64,000 bases of DNA from Pseudomonas capsici (GTDB lineage Bacteria; Pseudomonadota; Gammaproteobacteria; Pseudomonadales; Pseudomonadaceae), in the NCBI RefSeq assembly GCF_017165765.1, contig NZ_JAFGZD010000006.1, positions 1-64,000 of the forward strand, written 5' to 3'. Shown here one piece after another: positions 9,801 to 18,452 of this stretch (positions are counted from its first letter, which is position 1; each line of letters begins with the position of its first letter). The position numbers and the translations under genes are program-made. Under the pieces are notes generated by a model. It saw only the letters and a list, made by a program, of their open reading frames with translations, ran no database searches and had not been told where the DNA came from.

Positions 9801-12800
9801 CAGAGCATCGATGCATCACAACTGCATGCACAACTGACGCCGCTGTTGGCCGAATACATGATGCCCGCCGCGTTCGTGAGCCTGCCGGCCTTCCCGCTGA
9901 CCGCCAACCGCAAGCTGGACCGTCAGGCGCTGCCAGAACCCACCGCCGAAGCCTACGCCAATCGCGTCCACGAAGCCCCGGAAGGTGCCACGGAAACCCT
10001 GCTGGCACAGGTCTGGCAAGAAATACTCGGCGTTGCAACGGTCGGCCGCAACGATCACTTCTTCGCCCTGGGCGGACATTCGCTGAAAGCCGTCAGCCTG
10101 ATCGAGCGCCTGCGCGAGCAAGGGCTGGTGGCCGATGTACGGGCCGTATTCAGTGCGCCGCTGTTGCGCGACATGGCCAAGGCTATCGAGGGCGGCAGCG
10201 ACTCGCTGTTCGTCGCCCCGGCGAACCTGATTCCCGATGGCTGCACGGCACTGACGCCGGACATGCTGCCGCTGGTGCAATTGAGCCAGTCGCAGCTCGA
10301 CACCCTGATCCAGCGGGTGCCGGGCGGTGCAGCGAATGTCCAGGACATCTACCCGCTGGTGCCTCTGCAACAGGGCATTCTCTATCACCACATGCTGGGG
10401 CATGAAGGCGACGCTTATCTGGTGCGCTCGCTGATCGAGTTCGACGACCGAACCCACCTGGATGCCTTCCTCGATGCCTTGCAACAGGTCATCGACCGCC
10501 ACGACATTCTGCGCAGTGCCGTGCAGTGGAGCGGTCTGCCCCAGGCGGTGCAGATCGTACAGCGCCATGCGGCCTTGCCGGTCGAAACCCTGGCACTCAA
10601 AGGCCACTCTACCGCCCTGGAGCAACTGCAACAGGCCAGCGACCCGCGCCATCTGCGCATGGACCTGACCAAGGCTCCGCTGCTCAGCGCCCGGATCGTC
10701 CAGGACCCGCAATCCCGGCGCTGGCTGCTGGCATTGCTCGATCACCACCTGATCAGCGACCACGTCAGCCTTGCCATCATTCTCGAAGAAATCCAGACGA
10801 TCATGCAGGATCGCAGCGATCGACTGCCGGTTCCGCTGCCGTACCGGGATTTCGTTGCCCAGACCCTGGCCAGCACGCCAGAGATTCACGAAGCCTATTT
10901 CAGCGAACGTCTGGCCGTCATCGATACACCGACCGCACCTTTCGATCTGCTCGATATACAAGGCGACGGAGCCGACGTCAGCGAAATCAGCCAGCATCTG
11001 GAACCGGAACTGGCACAGGCCATCCGCGAACAGTCCCGTCGTCAGGGTATGACGCCGGCTGTGTTGTTCCACGCCGCCTGGGCACAGGTTCTGGCTCGCT
11101 GCACCGATCAGAGCGACGTGGTGTTCGGCACGGTAGTGTCGGGTCGCCTGCAAGGTTCGTCGGGCTCCGAGCGGGCGCTGGGAGTATTTATCAACACCCT
11201 GCCGGTGCGTATCAGTCTTGCCGGACAAGGTGCTCAAGAGCTGGTCAGGGAAGTGGCCCGGGATCTCGGCCAACTGCTGGGGCACGAACAGGCTTCCCTG
11301 GCTCTGGCCCAGCGTTGCAGCGGCGTTCCGGCCTCTCTGCCGCTGTTCACCACACTGCTCAACTATCGCCATCAGACCGATGGCGGATCCCTGGCCAATG
11401 ACGAAGCCGTACTGCAATGGGATGGCGTGCGCTTCCTGAGCAACGAAGCACGCACCAACTACCCGATAGAAGTCGCCGTGGCCGATGAAGGGCAAGGATT
11501 CTCCCTGACCACCCAGACAGCCGCTGGCGTCGATCCGCACAGAATCGCGGGCTATCTCATTCAGGCCGTCACCACACTGGTCAAGGCTCTGGAACAGACG
11601 CCGCTGCGTCTGGCAGAAGCCCTCGACATCCTGTCCGCAGCCGAGCGCCAGCAGGTGCTGAGCGGTTTCAACCAGACCGCCAGCGATTTCGGAAGCCCGT
11701 GTCCTCTGCAGACCTTGTTCGAGGCGCAGGTTCAGGCGCAACCGGACGCCATTGCTCTGGTTTACGAACAACAGCAGCTCACCTACGCCCAGCTCAATCG
11801 TCGGACCAATCAGTTGGCCCAGCGGCTGCTGGTACACGGCATTCAGCCCGAACAACGGGTTGCCATCTGTGCGGATCGCGGCATCGAAATGATCGTGGCC
11901 CTGCTCGCCGTGCTCAAGGCCGGCGGCGCCTATGTACCGATCGACCCCAACCATCCTGCCGATCGCATTGCCTTTATTCTCAAGGACAGTGCCGCTCGCC
12001 TGTTGCTGTGCCAGAAAGCACTGATACCTCACCTGCCAGCGACACGCTATTGCCCGGCTCTGATCGTGCTCGACGAGCATGACCTGACAGCGGTCGATAA
12101 CGATCCGCAGTACGACGAGAACTTCGACCCGGAATCCGTGGGCCTGACCGCCGAGAACCTGGCTTATGTGATCTACACCTCAGGTTCCACCGGGCAGTCC
12201 AAGGGCGTGATGGTCGAGCACCGTTCGGTGTTCAACTTCAGCCACGTCATGGCACGCACCACCCACGCTCATTGCCCGCCGCAAGCCAATGTGGCGCTCA
12301 ATGCCGGCTTCTACTTCGACATGTCCATCAAGGGCATCGCCCAGCTGTTCTTCGGCCATCGTCTGATCATCATTCCATCGCTGATCCGTGCCAGCGGCCA
12401 GGAACTGCTGGATTTCCTCGAGAAGCATCAAGTGCATGCTTTCGACTCCACACCGTCGCAACTGGATACCCTGCTGGCCGCCGGTTTGCTGGAACGTCGC
12501 AGCTATCAGCCGGTCAGCGTTCTGCTGGGTGGCGAAGCCCTGAACGCCGCGACCTGGAACAAGCTGCGCCAGAGCCGCAACATCCACTTCTACAACATGT
12601 ACGGCCCGACCGAATGTACGGTCGATGCCTCGCTGGGCCTGATCAGCGAGCTGGGCGACCGTCCGAGCATCGGCAAGCCGCTGTCCAACATGCAGGTGCT
12701 GATCCTCGACAAGCGTGGCCAGCCGGTGCCGGTGGGTGTGATCGGAGAACTGCATATCGGCGGTGCCGGTGTGGCCCGCGGTTACCTGAACAACCCGCAA

Positions 12801-15800
12801 CTGACTGCACAGCGTTTCGTCTCCAACCCGTTCTCCAGCGATCAGCATGCTCGCTTGTACAAAACCGGCGACCTGGGCCGCTGGAAAGCCGACGGCAGCC
12901 TGGAATACGCCGGACGCAATGACTTCCAGGTCAAGATCCGCGGCTTCCGTATCGAACTGGGCGAGATCGAAAGCGCGCTGCTGGCCTCTGCCTCGGTACG
13001 TGAGGCCGTGGTGATTGCTCGCGAGGACCGCTTGGTGGCCTACGTCTGTGGCGAACCGACTTCTGCCGAAGAACTGCGGGCACGATTGATCAAGCGCCTG
13101 CCGGAATACATGGTGCCCAGCGCCTTCGTGCAGCTGGAGTCCATGCCGCTGACCGCCAACGGCAAGCTCGACCGTCGCGCCCTGCCCGCCCCGGGTCAGG
13201 ATTCCCTGGCCAGCCGTGCCTATGAAGCGCCACAGGGCGAGGTCGAAGAGGCCATTGCCAAAATCTGGCAGGAGTTGCTGCACGTCGAACAGGTCGGCCG
13301 CAACGATGGCTTCCTGGAGCTGGGCGGCCACTCGTTGCTCAGCGTTCAGTTGCAGGCACGCCTGCACACCGAACTGGGAGTTGAAATCGATCTGCGCACC
13401 CTGTTCAGCCAGTCCTCGTTGCAGGAACTGGCGGCCTATGTCGCCCAGGCCGATCACTCCAGCTCACAGGCAATCCCTCTGGCCGACAGGCAGCAGCCGC
13501 TGCCCGTATCCCTGGCCCAGCAGCGACTCTGGTTCCTTGACCAACTGGACCACAGCGCCGGTGCTGCCTACCACATCCCGGCACTGCTGCGCCTGAGCGG
13601 TGAGCTGAACCGCAATGCCCTGCAACGGGCGCTGGACCGAATCGTCGAACGCCACGAAAGCCTGCGCACAACCTTCGAGCGCCATGGCTCGCAAGTACGT
13701 CAGCGTATTGCAGCACCACACAGCATCACCATCAGCGAAACCACGGTCAGCCAGGCTCTGGACAACGAAGCCCTGCAACACATGGCCGCGCTGGAAGTGA
13801 GCAAGCCTTTCGATCTGGCCAAAGGTCCGTTGTTCAGGGCTCATCTGGTGCGCCTTGGCGATAGCGAGCACCTGCTCTGGGTAACCCTGCACCACATCAT
13901 TTCCGACGGTGTCTCCATGGGCGTGCTGATCGACGAATTCGGCGCGCTCTACAGTGCTTTTGCCAAGGGCGAAGCCGATCCGTTGCCTGCCCTGGCCATC
14001 CAGTACGCCGACCATGCCGTCTGGCAGCGGGAGTGGCTGTCGGGTTCACGCCTGCAGGCCCAGAAGGATTACTGGCAACAGCATCTGCAGGGCGCACCGA
14101 CCCTGCTCGAACTGCCTGCCGACCGCCCTCGTCCGCTGGTCCAGAGCCATGCAGGCGGGCAATACAACGTCGTACTGCCCACCGACCTGACATCCGGGCT
14201 GCGCGCCTTGAGCCGTCGTCATGGCAATACCCTGTTCATGACCCTGATGGCCGGCTGGGCAGCCTTGCTGTCACGCCTGAGCGGACAGACCGACATTGTG
14301 GTCGGCACCCCGGTCGCCAACCGGCAACGGCAGGAAACCGAGTCGTTGATCGGCTTCTTCGTCAATACCCTGGCGATCCGTGTGCGGCTGGACGACGAAC
14401 CGAACGTCACGCAACTGCTTGAACAAGTCAAAGCCAGCACCCTGGGGGCTTTCAGTCACCAGGAACTGCCTTTCGAGCATGTGGTTGAAACCCTGAACCC
14501 TGAGCGCAGCCTGGGCCACAGCCCGGTCTTCCAGAGCATGCTGGCGCTGAAGAACGGCGACGCCGAACCGGTTCTGCAACTGCCGGGGCTGACGCTGACC
14601 GCCGAGGATTACGAGCATCGCAGCACCCAGTTCGACCTGTCGCTGTCCCTGACCGATGATGGCACCGACCTCACCGGCAGCGTGGAATACGCCAGCGATC
14701 TGTTCGACGACAGCACCATCGCCCGTTTCATGTCGCACTTCCAGACCTTGCTGGAAGGCCTGCTGGGCAACGATCTGCAAGCGGTCAGCCGCCTGCCGCT
14801 GCTCAACGAGCAAGAGCGCGAACACGTGCTGTATGGCTGGAATGCAACCGAACGGCCATTGCCGGGCAATCCCTGCATCCATGAACTGTTCGAGCAGCAG
14901 GTCCGCAATCAGCCTGAAGAACTGGCCCTGATCTTTGAAGACCAGCAACTGAGCTACGCCGAGCTGAACACCGAGGCCAACCGTCTGGCCCATTACCTGC
15001 TGGCCACGGGCATCCAGCCCGATGACCGGGTGGCGCTGGCCATCGAGCGCAGCCCGCGCCTGATCGTCGCCTTGCTGGCGATCCTCAAGGCGGGTGCGGC
15101 CTACGTGCCGCTGGACCCGGCTTACCCTGCCGAGCGCCTGGCGTACATGCTGAGTGACAGCGCGCCGCGGGCCTTGCTCTGTGAACACGGTGCCCTGCAG
15201 CGGCTGGGCGAACTGCCCGCCGGGCTGCAAGTGATTGCTCTGGATGGCGAGCTCCAGCCCTGGACCTCTCTCGATGACAGCAACCCGGATGCTTCGGCGC
15301 TGGGCCTGAGTGCATCGAACCTGGCTTATGTGATCTACACCTCAGGCTCCACCGGCAAACCAAAAGGCGTGATGCTTGAGCATGCCGGCCTGCGCAACGA
15401 AGTCGAGGCCATCTGCGGGTTGACCGGCCTGGTCGCGGGTGAGCGCTCGCTGCAATTCGCTTCGGTCAACTTCGACGCCTCCACCGAGGAGATTTTCGGT
15501 GCATTGGTCAGCGGTGCCACACTGGTCCTGCGCAGCGATGCCTGGCTTACCTATGCCAGCAACTTCTGGGCCTTGTGTGCAGAAAACAGGCTGAATGTGG
15601 TGAGCCTGCCCACGCGCTTCTGGCAGCAACTGGCTCAGGATCAGAAGGCAGCGATTCCCGAGCATGTGCGTGTGGTGGTCATCGGCGGCGAGGAATTGAG
15701 CACCGAGGCCGTGCAGCAGTGGTTCGCACGTCCCGGCCATACCCCGAGGCTGCTCAATACCTACGGGCCGACCGAGGCGACCATCGTGACCACTGCGGCT

Positions 15801-18452
15801 GAAGTCCGGCCACAGGACACCCCGAACCGCAGCATCGGACGGCCACTGGCCAATACCCGGGTCTACGTCCTCGACCGCCATGGCGAGCCAGTGCCCACCG
15901 GCGTGGTCGGTGAGTTGTATATCGCGGGTGCCGGGGTGGCTCGCGGTTACCTCAACCAGCCACAAATGAGTGCCGAGCGCTTCCCGGACTGCCCGTTCAG
16001 TGAAGATCGACAACGCATGTATCGCACCGGCGACCTGGGGCGCTGGCTGCCGGACGGCAACTTGCAGTTCCTGGGTCGCAACGACGATCAGGTCAAGATC
16101 CGGGGCCTGCGTATCGAGCTGGGTGAAATCGAAAACGCCCTCGCCGCCTGTCCTGGCGTGCGCCAGGCGGTGGTCCTGGCCAGAGACGACAGCCCGGGAC
16201 AGACCAAAGGCCTGCAACTGGTCGCCTACCTGTGCGGCGAGTCCCTGTCCGTGGAGCAATTGCGCACGCAACTGCTCGAACGGCTGCCCGAGTTCATGGT
16301 GCCAAGCGCCTTCGTTCAACTGGATGCCTTGCCGCTGACTCCCAACGGCAAGCTCGACCGCCGAGCGTTGCCGGCACCCGATCAGCAGGCGTTCATCAGC
16401 CGTCGGGACGAAGCGCCACAAGGCGAAACCGAGACCGTGCTTGCCACGCTCTGGCAGGAACTGCTGGGGCTGGAAAAAGTCGGTCGCCATGACCGGTTCT
16501 TCGAGCTGGGCGGCCATTCGCTGATGGCGGTCACACTGATCGATCGTCTGCGCCAATTGGGCCTGAATGCCGATGTGCGCAGCGTATTCACCGCGCCAAG
16601 CCTGCATGAACTGGCGGCAACCCTGCAGCATGGCAACGTGTTGCAATTCGAGACCCCGGCCAACCCGATCAAGGACGGTTGCACGGAACTGACCCCGGAG
16701 CTGCTGCCGCTGGTGGAGCTCAGCCAAGCGCATATCGACCGCATCGTCAGTCAGATACCGGGCGGCTCGGCAAACATTCAGGACGTCTACCCACTGGTGC
16801 CTCTGCAGCAAGGCATTCTGTTCCACCATATGCTGGACCAGGAAGGCGATACCTATCTGGTGCGTTCGGTCCTGGAATTCAGCGAGCGGGCAACCCTCGA
16901 TGCCTTCCTGGATGCGCTGCAACAGGTCATCGACCGGCATGACAGCCTGCGTACCTCGGTGCACTGGAACGGTCTGCCGCAGCCGTTGCAGGTGGTACAA
17001 CGCACAGCGCAACTGACCGTCAGCAACCTGGACTTCACGGGCGACGACATTCGCGGGCAACTGGACCACGCCACAGACCCGCACCGGCTGCGTATCGACC
17101 TGGGCAAGGCACCCCTGATCCATGCCCATGTCACCCTGAATGCGGGGGGCTGGCTGTTGACCCTGCTTGACCATCACATCATCAACGACCATGTCAGCCT
17201 GGGCATCGTCCTCGACGAAATCCGTACCATCATGGATGGCGGCGCTGATCTGTTGCCTGAGCCACAGCATTACCGCGAGTTTGTCGCCCAGACCCTGGCC
17301 AGCCCGGTGGAGCTGCATGAGGATTATTTCCGTCGGCGTCTGGCCGACGTGGACAGCCCGACTGCGCCATTCGACGTGCTGGAAGTAGAAAGCGATCTCC
17401 AGAACCACATCCTGACCCTGGACGAAGACTTCACCGCACAACTGCGCACCCAGGCCAGAAGCCATGGCGTGCTGCCTGCCACTCTCGTGCATGCAGCCTG
17501 GGCGATGGTGCTGGCGCGCTGCACAGCCCGCGACGACGTGGTGTTCGGCACCGTGCTTTCCGGCCGGCTGCAAGGCGGTGCCGGGGCGCAAAGTGCCGTG
17601 GGGATGTTTATCAATACCCTGCCGGTGCGGGTGCAACTGTCAGAACGCAACGTGCAGGAGCTGATCAGCGCAACGCATCAGGACCTGAGTGAGCTGCTGA
17701 CTCATGAACAGGCAGCACTGACCACTGCCCAGCGTTGCAGCAGCATCGAAACCGGCACGCCTTTGTTCACCGCCCTGCTCAACTACCGCCAGCACGCCCA
17801 GGCTGACGGACTGGCGGACTGGCCGGGCATTCGGGTGCTGACTGACGTGGACAACGGCGACTACCCGCTGTCGCTGTCGGTGGACGACTACCCGCAGCAC
17901 ATGAAGCTCACCCTGCAAAGCGTGCCGCTCATCGGTGTCCAGCGCATCGCCGACATGACCCTCAAAGCCTTGAATCTGCTGGTTCAGGCAATGGAAAACA
18001 GCCCAGACACCGAACTGAGAGATCTGCTGAGCTACCTGGCCGACGACAGCCTGGCGCTCATGGGGCGTAACGACCTCAAGGTCAAGGTGCCGCGCTCGGC
18101 ACAGGTTGCCCCTCGAACCTATGAAGCGCCCAACGGCGAAACCGAACAATTGCTGGCGAACATCTGGGCCGACCTGCTCGGCTTCGAGCGAATCGGTCGC
18201 AACGACTCGTTCTTCGAGTTGGGTGGACATTCGCTGACAGCGGTGCAACTGACCCTGCGGATCCGTGAAGAAACCGGCGTCGAGATCCCCCTGCGGGCAC
18301 TGTTCGAACAGAACTCGCTGAAGGCTCTGGCCGACCACATCAACACCTTGCAACTGGCGCTGTACGACGCCGACGACCTGCTCGCGCTCGAACAGGAACT
18401 GGCTTTGCTCTCTGAAAGCGACCTGCTCGCTATTGTCTCCAAGGATGCCTGA
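3846..18452 (+). CDS. Lipopeptide NRPS 1 (modules 1-5 of a syringomycin/pseudomycin-class synthetase)
   Basis: This 4868-residue megasynthetase corresponds to the first half of SyrE-type synthetases. Domain order is starter C-A-T, C-A-T, dual C/E-A-T, C-A-T, dual C/E-T. Carrier serines are residues 1017, 2079, 3163, 4225 and 4796. The starter C domain (HHLMTDG, residues 146-152) should acylate Ser1 with a fatty acid. Specificity residues read by eye are DVWHLSLID (Ser), DLEHNTTVS (Dab), DMKDLGMVD (acidic; Asp by colinearity) and DAESVGTIV (Lys-like). The dual C/E domains in modules 3 and 5, marked by HHMLGHEGD and HHMLDQEGD, imply D configuration at residues 2 and 4. Module 5 lacks an A domain. 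The stop overlaps the start of NRPS 2, so the genes should be co-translated. Start ATG 3846 follows AGGTGA. Confidence 0.95.
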   Translation: MASSTPQVLEQETPAYGLASVQQGIWLDQMAHPELPYYNIGMAMEIRGEIDVPLFEKAIQLVVERHDSLRLSFDVQDGVACQRVLPRVDVALEVVDFSGEQDPEKVARAYLQEEFRRPFPSLTGVLWSVRLVRCGPQLYYWLTRYHHLMTDGISVMLMGRAVEQAYNGLLIGEDDPAPGPSYLSFLEEDRGYLESSRFERDRTFWQEVFAELPPPLLQQRFAVAGNGIAPSAQVQTMMPRKLFDDLAEFATGQGLSLAHVFMTIISTYFCRTTGVDSIVIGMPVHNRTNARQKATVGMFSSVSPIRLEVDTQASLVDLMQVTAAQLRRCYRHQRFPIAELNRTLKLAQEGRRQLFDISISFESLNGDATLGGQETEIFTQDNGYERLPLAIFVRDYHASDDVYLDFNFNTAFFTKEEVQVIQGRMVSMFEALIEHHALSVAQFPIMPQTEQDRVLHTFNATQHDYPRDELIHALFEQQVERTPNASAVSDHNGQSLSYEALNRRANQLAHQLIRQGVKPDSRVAVALRRSNDLVVALLAILKAGGAYVPVDPDLPDNRRDYMLDDSNPVAMLTCEALLDNVARADIPVLLVDDDIDRSVFPQSNPSPELLGLEATHLAYVLYTSGSTGKPKGVMNEHRGVVNRLLWARDEYRVDANDRVLQKTPFGFDVSVWEFFLPLLTGAHLHMARPGGHQDPAYLAQVMREQNITLLHFVPSMLEVFLEHGDNQGFNALSRVLCSGEALPRSLQKRFEEQLAPVELHNLYGPTEAAIDVTSWQCLPSDEGDSVPIGRPIANIQIYILDPHGQPTPVGVAGEINIGGVGVARGYLNLPELSAERFVRDPFSSDPDARLYKTGDLGRWLDNGAVEYIGRNDFQVKIRGQRIELGEIEAKLALHEAIKEAVVLARDEASGEKRLVAYFTSTSDSPLDIRELRDHLQAQLPAYMVPAAYVGLENLPLTGNGKLDRGLLPAPTASDVISRRYAAPQGQLESALAELWQNLLKVEQVGREDHFFELGGHSLLAIQLISQMRQQLSIELDLAELFAHPTLADLAQMAASAGKSSLPDITPADRETDLPMSFAQQRLWFLAQMEGASEAYHMPAGLRLRGVLDASVLQSALDRVVERHEVLRTRFVPHATEQAVQVIETPRTGFTLKHIDLSAQADAELQMQTLAHQEALAPFDLERGPLVRGTLIRLGETEHVLLVTLHHIISDGWSIGVLTREVAALYDALCQGHADPLPPLALQYADYAAWQRRWLTGEVLEKQSRYWKETLADAPALLTLPSDRPRPAEQSYSGASLPVTFDESLTQALKALGQRHGTTLYMTVMSAWAALLSRLSGQDEVVIGSPMANRTRAEVEPLIGFFVNTLAIRVDTSGQPDVGSLLAQVKARTLAAQRHQDLPFEQVVEIVNPFRSLSHTPIFQAMLSWQDTGVGQAALGELQLEDLGLLNDIAKFDLSLDLGENNGRLSGNLEYATALFDKATAQRYLGYLERILRAMAADDSSVVEHIALLDANERQRVLQDLNPARTPYPHDRTIHRLFEEQASVRGDELAVAFEGQRLSYNELNRQANRLAHHLIGLGVRPDDRVAICVERSARMVVGLLGILKAGAAYVPLDPDYPEQRIAYMLQDSAPSVLVSQHEVLGRVPQLSIPLVLLDEPFTGRDDNPLVPGLRPEHLAYVIYTSGSTGNPKGVMIEHRALVNYSLDAARLFGLSTRDTVLQQNTLNFDLSIEEIFPALLAGATLKPTRNLFGTRQDDDEPVATMVHMTAAHWHTMVGEWHLNAALAERQLKNVRLINVTGDALSAQKLQQWEGIRPSHVKLVNTYGPTEATVSCTAAYVQGSAEDSEASGNATIGTPMANTRIYLLDGQQQPVPFGASGEMFIGGDGVARGYLNLDDVTRERFLDDPFSDQPNARMYKTGDLARYLPDGRIEYLGRNDFQVKVRGFRIELGEIEARLGSLPGIKEAAVIARADSAGEKRLLAYVVPHEGQSIDASQLHAQLTPLLAEYMMPAAFVSLPAFPLTANRKLDRQALPEPTAEAYANRVHEAPEGATETLLAQVWQEILGVATVGRNDHFFALGGHSLKAVSLIERLREQGLVADVRAVFSAPLLRDMAKAIEGGSDSLFVAPANLIPDGCTALTPDMLPLVQLSQSQLDTLIQRVPGGAANVQDIYPLVPLQQGILYHHMLGHEGDAYLVRSLIEFDDRTHLDAFLDALQQVIDRHDILRSAVQWSGLPQAVQIVQRHAALPVETLALKGHSTALEQLQQASDPRHLRMDLTKAPLLSARIVQDPQSRRWLLALLDHHLISDHVSLAIILEEIQTIMQDRSDRLPVPLPYRDFVAQTLASTPEIHEAYFSERLAVIDTPTAPFDLLDIQGDGADVSEISQHLEPELAQAIREQSRRQGMTPAVLFHAAWAQVLARCTDQSDVVFGTVVSGRLQGSSGSERALGVFINTLPVRISLAGQGAQELVREVARDLGQLLGHEQASLALAQRCSGVPASLPLFTTLLNYRHQTDGGSLANDEAVLQWDGVRFLSNEARTNYPIEVAVADEGQGFSLTTQTAAGVDPHRIAGYLIQAVTTLVKALEQTPLRLAEALDILSAAERQQVLSGFNQTASDFGSPCPLQTLFEAQVQAQPDAIALVYEQQQLTYAQLNRRTNQLAQRLLVHGIQPEQRVAICADRGIEMIVALLAVLKAGGAYVPIDPNHPADRIAFILKDSAARLLLCQKALIPHLPATRYCPALIVLDEHDLTAVDNDPQYDENFDPESVGLTAENLAYVIYTSGSTGQSKGVMVEHRSVFNFSHVMARTTHAHCPPQANVALNAGFYFDMSIKGIAQLFFGHRLIIIPSLIRASGQELLDFLEKHQVHAFDSTPSQLDTLLAAGLLERRSYQPVSVLLGGEALNAATWNKLRQSRNIHFYNMYGPTECTVDASLGLISELGDRPSIGKPLSNMQVLILDKRGQPVPVGVIGELHIGGAGVARGYLNNPQLTAQRFVSNPFSSDQHARLYKTGDLGRWKADGSLEYAGRNDFQVKIRGFRIELGEIESALLASASVREAVVIAREDRLVAYVCGEPTSAEELRARLIKRLPEYMVPSAFVQLESMPLTANGKLDRRALPAPGQDSLASRAYEAPQGEVEEAIAKIWQELLHVEQVGRNDGFLELGGHSLLSVQLQARLHTELGVEIDLRTLFSQSSLQELAAYVAQADHSSSQAIPLADRQQPLPVSLAQQRLWFLDQLDHSAGAAYHIPALLRLSGELNRNALQRALDRIVERHESLRTTFERHGSQVRQRIAAPHSITISETTVSQALDNEALQHMAALEVSKPFDLAKGPLFRAHLVRLGDSEHLLWVTLHHIISDGVSMGVLIDEFGALYSAFAKGEADPLPALAIQYADHAVWQREWLSGSRLQAQKDYWQQHLQGAPTLLELPADRPRPLVQSHAGGQYNVVLPTDLTSGLRALSRRHGNTLFMTLMAGWAALLSRLSGQTDIVVGTPVANRQRQETESLIGFFVNTLAIRVRLDDEPNVTQLLEQVKASTLGAFSHQELPFEHVVETLNPERSLGHSPVFQSMLALKNGDAEPVLQLPGLTLTAEDYEHRSTQFDLSLSLTDDGTDLTGSVEYASDLFDDSTIARFMSHFQTLLEGLLGNDLQAVSRLPLLNEQEREHVLYGWNATERPLPGNPCIHELFEQQVRNQPEELALIFEDQQLSYAELNTEANRLAHYLLATGIQPDDRVALAIERSPRLIVALLAILKAGAAYVPLDPAYPAERLAYMLSDSAPRALLCEHGALQRLGELPAGLQVIALDGELQPWTSLDDSNPDASALGLSASNLAYVIYTSGSTGKPKGVMLEHAGLRNEVEAICGLTGLVAGERSLQFASVNFDASTEEIFGALVSGATLVLRSDAWLTYASNFWALCAENRLNVVSLPTRFWQQLAQDQKAAIPEHVRVVVIGGEELSTEAVQQWFARPGHTPRLLNTYGPTEATIVTTAAEVRPQDTPNRSIGRPLANTRVYVLDRHGEPVPTGVVGELYIAGAGVARGYLNQPQMSAERFPDCPFSEDRQRMYRTGDLGRWLPDGNLQFLGRNDDQVKIRGLRIELGEIENALAACPGVRQAVVLARDDSPGQTKGLQLVAYLCGESLSVEQLRTQLLERLPEFMVPSAFVQLDALPLTPNGKLDRRALPAPDQQAFISRRDEAPQGETETVLATLWQELLGLEKVGRHDRFFELGGHSLMAVTLIDRLRQLGLNADVRSVFTAPSLHELAATLQHGNVLQFETPANPIKDGCTELTPELLPLVELSQAHIDRIVSQIPGGSANIQDVYPLVPLQQGILFHHMLDQEGDTYLVRSVLEFSERATLDAFLDALQQVIDRHDSLRTSVHWNGLPQPLQVVQRTAQLTVSNLDFTGDDIRGQLDHATDPHRLRIDLGKAPLIHAHVTLNAGGWLLTLLDHHIINDHVSLGIVLDEIRTIMDGGADLLPEPQHYREFVAQTLASPVELHEDYFRRRLADVDSPTAPFDVLEVESDLQNHILTLDEDFTAQLRTQARSHGVLPATLVHAAWAMVLARCTARDDVVFGTVLSGRLQGGAGAQSAVGMFINTLPVRVQLSERNVQELISATHQDLSELLTHEQAALTTAQRCSSIETGTPLFTALLNYRQHAQADGLADWPGIRVLTDVDNGDYPLSLSVDDYPQHMKLTLQSVPLIGVQRIADMTLKALNLLVQAMENSPDTELRDLLSYLADDSLALMGRNDLKVKVPRSAQVAPRTYEAPNGETEQLLANIWADLLGFERIGRNDSFFELGGHSLTAVQLTLRIREETGVEIPLRALFEQNSLKALADHINTLQLALYDADDLLALEQELALLSESDLLAIVSKDA
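3880..6990 (+). other. NRPS 1 module 1: starter C, A(Ser), T
   Basis: The C domain carries HHLMTDG near 4281 and no upstream carrier, as expected for a lipo-initiation domain. The A domain has YTSGSTGKPKG near 5709, FDVSVWEF near 5842 and YGPTEAAID near 6132; the derived code DVWHLSLID is the Ser signature. The carrier serine codon is at 6894. Confidence 0.9.
7030..10180 (+). other. NRPS 1 module 2: C, A(Dab), T
   Basis: The C domain has HHIISDG at 7458. The A domain has FDLSIEEIF near 9011, VTGDAL and NTYGPTEATVS; the code DLEHNTTVS is that reported for 2,4-diaminobutyrate in syringomycin-type synthetases. The carrier serine codon is at 10080. The next C domain is dual C/E, so this residue should end up D. 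Confidence 0.85.
10220..13450 (+). other. NRPS 1 module 3: dual C/E, A (acidic, probably Asp), T
   Basis: HHMLGHEGD near 10388 and DHHLISDH near 10741 mark a dual condensation/epimerisation domain. The A-domain code DMKDLGMVD (FDMSIKG near 12317, DSTPSQL near 12447, [11 protein letters not shown]) is not the usual Asp signature; Lys at position 239 argues for an acidic side chain. Asp is preferred because pseudomycin has Asp at 3 and hydroxy-Asp at 8 and module 8 has the same code. Glu cannot be excluded. The carrier serine is at 13332. Confidence 0.75.
11640..13330 (+). repeat. Long module repeat, copy 1 (end of C/E3 to T3)
   Basis: DNA from about 11640 to 13330 recurs at about 27720-29450 in NRPS 2 with very high identity. 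Long stretches, for example around 12410-12520 and 28500-28610, are identical as far as I can compare by eye. Both copies specify the same A-domain pocket. Confidence 0.85.
13480..16620 (+). other. NRPS 1 module 4: C, A(Lys-like basic residue), T
   Basis: HHIISDG lies at 13890. The A domain has FDASTEEIF, VVSLPTRFW and NTYGPTEATIV, giving DAESVGTIV. Glu at position 239 and the overall pattern fit codes for Lys; Orn is the main alternative. The carrier serine codon is 16518. The following C domain is dual C/E, so residue 4 is predicted D. Confidence 0.7.
16660..18350 (+). other. NRPS 1 module 5: dual C/E and T, adenylation domain missing
   Basis: A complete dual C/E domain (HHMLDQEGD near 16824, DHHIINDH near 17169) is followed within about 100 codons by a normal T domain (serine codon 18231). 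The joint contains GRNDLKVKV (18063-18091), which resembles the A8 core [18 protein letters not shown] of the other A domains and then runs straight into the post-A linker. This looks like the scar of an in-frame A-domain deletion. Residue 5 must be supplied in trans or skipped. Confidence 0.85.
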
